A stretch of DNA of 64,000 bases from Chloroflexota bacterium (GTDB lineage Bacteria > Chloroflexota > Dehalococcoidia > Lucifugimonadales > UBA3495), in contig VXOG01000036.1 of NCBI GenBank assembly GCA_009840165.1, forward strand, positions 1 to 64,000, given 5' to 3'. Positions 62,815-64,000 of this stretch are shown piece after piece. Within the stretch, counting starts at the first letter, position 1, and the number at the start of each line of letters is the position of its first letter. A program made the translations under genes and the position numbers. A model generated the notes under the pieces. That model did not search any database. It saw only the letters and a program-made list of their open reading frames with translations, and was not told the origin of the DNA.

Positions 62815-63815
62815 TGGGGATGCTCACCGCAGATAGCCAACCCATCCTCCAGGTTGTTGACCTCTCCCTGTCGTACCTGACGCGACAGAGACCGGTTCAC
62901 GCGGTGCAGTCAGTCAGCTTCGATCTGGGGCGCGGTCAATCGCTGGGGCTGGTGGGCGAGTCGGGCTGCGGCAAGACTTCCATCGCCAACTGCCTGATGC
63001 GCCTGCTGCCCGACAACGGGCGGTTGACGTCGGGGCAAGTGCTGCTGGACGGACAAGACCTGCTGCTGCTGTCCGAAGAAGAGATGCGTCATTATCGCTG
63101 GCGGCGCATGGCCATGGTGTTCCAGGCGGCGATGAACGCCCTGGATCCGGTGTACCGTGTCGGGCAGCAGGTGATGGAGGCCATTGAGGCGCACGGCGTG
63201 GAGGAAACCGCTGCCGACGCGCGGGAACGAGTGACCCGCTTGTTCCACCTGGTGGGGCTGGACCCGCAGCTGATGGACCGGTATCCCCACGAGTTCAGCG
63301 GCGGGATGCGTCAGCGGGCGGTGATCGCCATGGCGCTAGCCTGCGACCCTGCCGTGATCATCGCCGACGAGCCGACCACGGCGCTGGACGTGATAGTGCA
63401 GGACCGCATCCTGAGGGAGCTCAAGGGGGTGCAGCGGGAGCTCAGCATGGGCATGATATACATCAGCCACGACATTGGCGTGGTGGCGGAGGTGATTGAC
63501 CGCATCGGGGTGATGTATGCCGGCCGTCTGGTGGAGCTGGGCGACACCGCCGACGTGTTCCGCGCGCCCATGCACCCCTACACGGCGGCGTTGATGTCGT
63601 CCTTCCCCAGCATCAGCGGGGAGAAACATGAGCTGGAGACCCTGCCGGGCGAACCGCCCAACTTGGCGAACCCGCCGGCGGGCTGCCCCTTCCATCCCCG
63701 CTGCGCCCACGCCACCGAGGAATGCCGGCGGGAGTTCCCGCCCCAGGCGCAACAGGGAACTCAATGGGCCGCCTGCTGGCATCCGCTGACCAATATGGCA
63801 GAGGTGGGGAAGTGA
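62811..63815 (+). CDS. ABC transporter ATP-binding protein (DppD/OppD-like)
   Basis: A 334-residue ATPase. [16 protein letters not shown] is Walker [34 protein letters not shown] the signature and Walker B, and [15 protein letters not shown] the C-terminal cluster with conserved Cys typical of this family. GTG start overlaps the permease stop (GTGA); ATG at 62814 is an alternative. Confidence 0.95.
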   Translation: MMGMLTADSQPILQVVDLSLSYLTRQRPVHAVQSVSFDLGRGQSLGLVGESGCGKTSIANCLMRLLPDNGRLTSGQVLLDGQDLLLLSEEEMRHYRWRRMAMVFQAAMNALDPVYRVGQQVMEAIEAHGVEETAADARERVTRLFHLVGLDPQLMDRYPHEFSGGMRQRAVIAMALACDPAVIIADEPTTALDVIVQDRILRELKGVQRELSMGMIYISHDIGVVAEVIDRIGVMYAGRLVELGDTADVFRAPMHPYTAALMSSFPSISGEKHELETLPGEPPNLANPPAGCPFHPRCAHATEECRREFPPQAQQGTQWAACWHPLTNMAEVGK

Positions 63816-64000
63816 GCAGCCGAGATAGCGAGCCGCTGGTCGCAGTGGCCGGCCTGAGCAAACGGTTTCCCATTGCGGCTGGACTGTTTCGCAAGCCCAC
63901 CAGTTTCATTCATGCCGTGGATGACGTGTCCTTCCGGCTGGGGCGTGGCGAGAGTCTGGGACTGGTCGGTGAATCGGGCTGCGGCAAGACCACCGTGGGC
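63812..64000 (+). CDS. ABC transporter ATP-binding protein (DppF/OppF-like), partial
   Basis: The first 63 codons of a second ATPase, cut by the window end. GTG start with a GTGA overlap. [16 protein letters not shown] is Walker [19 protein letters not shown] is the typical OppF-like opening. Completes the transporter with two ATPases. Confidence 0.92.
   Translation, partial: MSSRDSEPLVAVAGLSKRFPIAAGLFRKPTSFIHAVDDVSFRLGRGESLGLVGESGCGKTTVG

Overview
The window is about 64 kb of a high-GC bacterial chromosome. It interleaves ordinary housekeeping genes (obgE-nadD-pyrE, alaS, uvrA, recO-recR, ybaB-dnaX, nadE, ruvX, a biotin carboxylase pair, a peptide ABC transporter) with an unusually dense set of conflict and mobile-type small modules. 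No rRNA, tRNA or CRISPR array was recognised. The host cannot be named from the sequence alone. GC content, frequent GTG/TTG starts, many Uma2 and PaREP1-like genes and the catabolic gene set would suit an uncultivated Chloroflexota-like bacterium; this is a weak inference.

Layout. 0-6.7 kb: a kinase-like fusion protein, a PaREP1-like gene, an A-type Fe-S carrier and YgfZ, a DUF4160/DUF2442 pair, then pyrE/nadD/obgE. 6.7-11.5 kb: a PIN pair, a deacetylase, a first ABC-type ATPase plus DUF4276 cassette, GlcG and a RelE pair. 11.6-16 kb: acyl-CoA dehydrogenase, HIT, HD phosphohydrolase, HicBA, a hidden HesB-like selenoprotein and two tandem Uma2 genes. 16-25.7 kb: a ChlI/MoxR-like AAA+ ATPase, ruvX, vapBC, alaS, a second ATPase plus DUF4276 cassette, a lipoprotein and a SIS protein. 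25.7-32.8 kb: an orphaned antitoxin with a truncated toxin, Uma2 genes, two amidohydrolases flanking two PaREP1-like genes, a methyltransferase and nadE. 32.8-37.3 kb: an island of PaREP1, HicBA, McrBC and PaREP1. 37.7-49 kb: an MFS transporter, a third ATPase cassette (with a TOPRIM-like partner), uvrA, a PIN pair, biotin enzymes, recOR and another TA-like pair. 49-58 kb: ybaB-dnaX run directly on from a kinase / TM2 / three vWA / PP2C operon. 58-64 kb: a Dpp/Opp-type ABC transporter interrupted by two tiny antisense membrane-protein genes.

Three results stand out. (1) At 14553-14882 an in-frame TGA sits in a HesB/IscA-like reading frame at the conserved cysteine position. It is followed by a hairpin with a GGUC apical loop at the right distance for a bacterial SECIS. 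(2) At 51129-57857 a PP2C phosphatase, three tandem vWA proteins, a TM2 protein and a receptor-like atypical kinase form an expanded version of the TerY-P type phosphorylation triad. (3) The window holds three separate ATPase plus small-partner cassettes, one McrBC system, nine toxin-antitoxin-like pairs (one broken), four Uma2 genes and five PaREP1-like genes, so it behaves like a diffuse defence region scattered between core genes.
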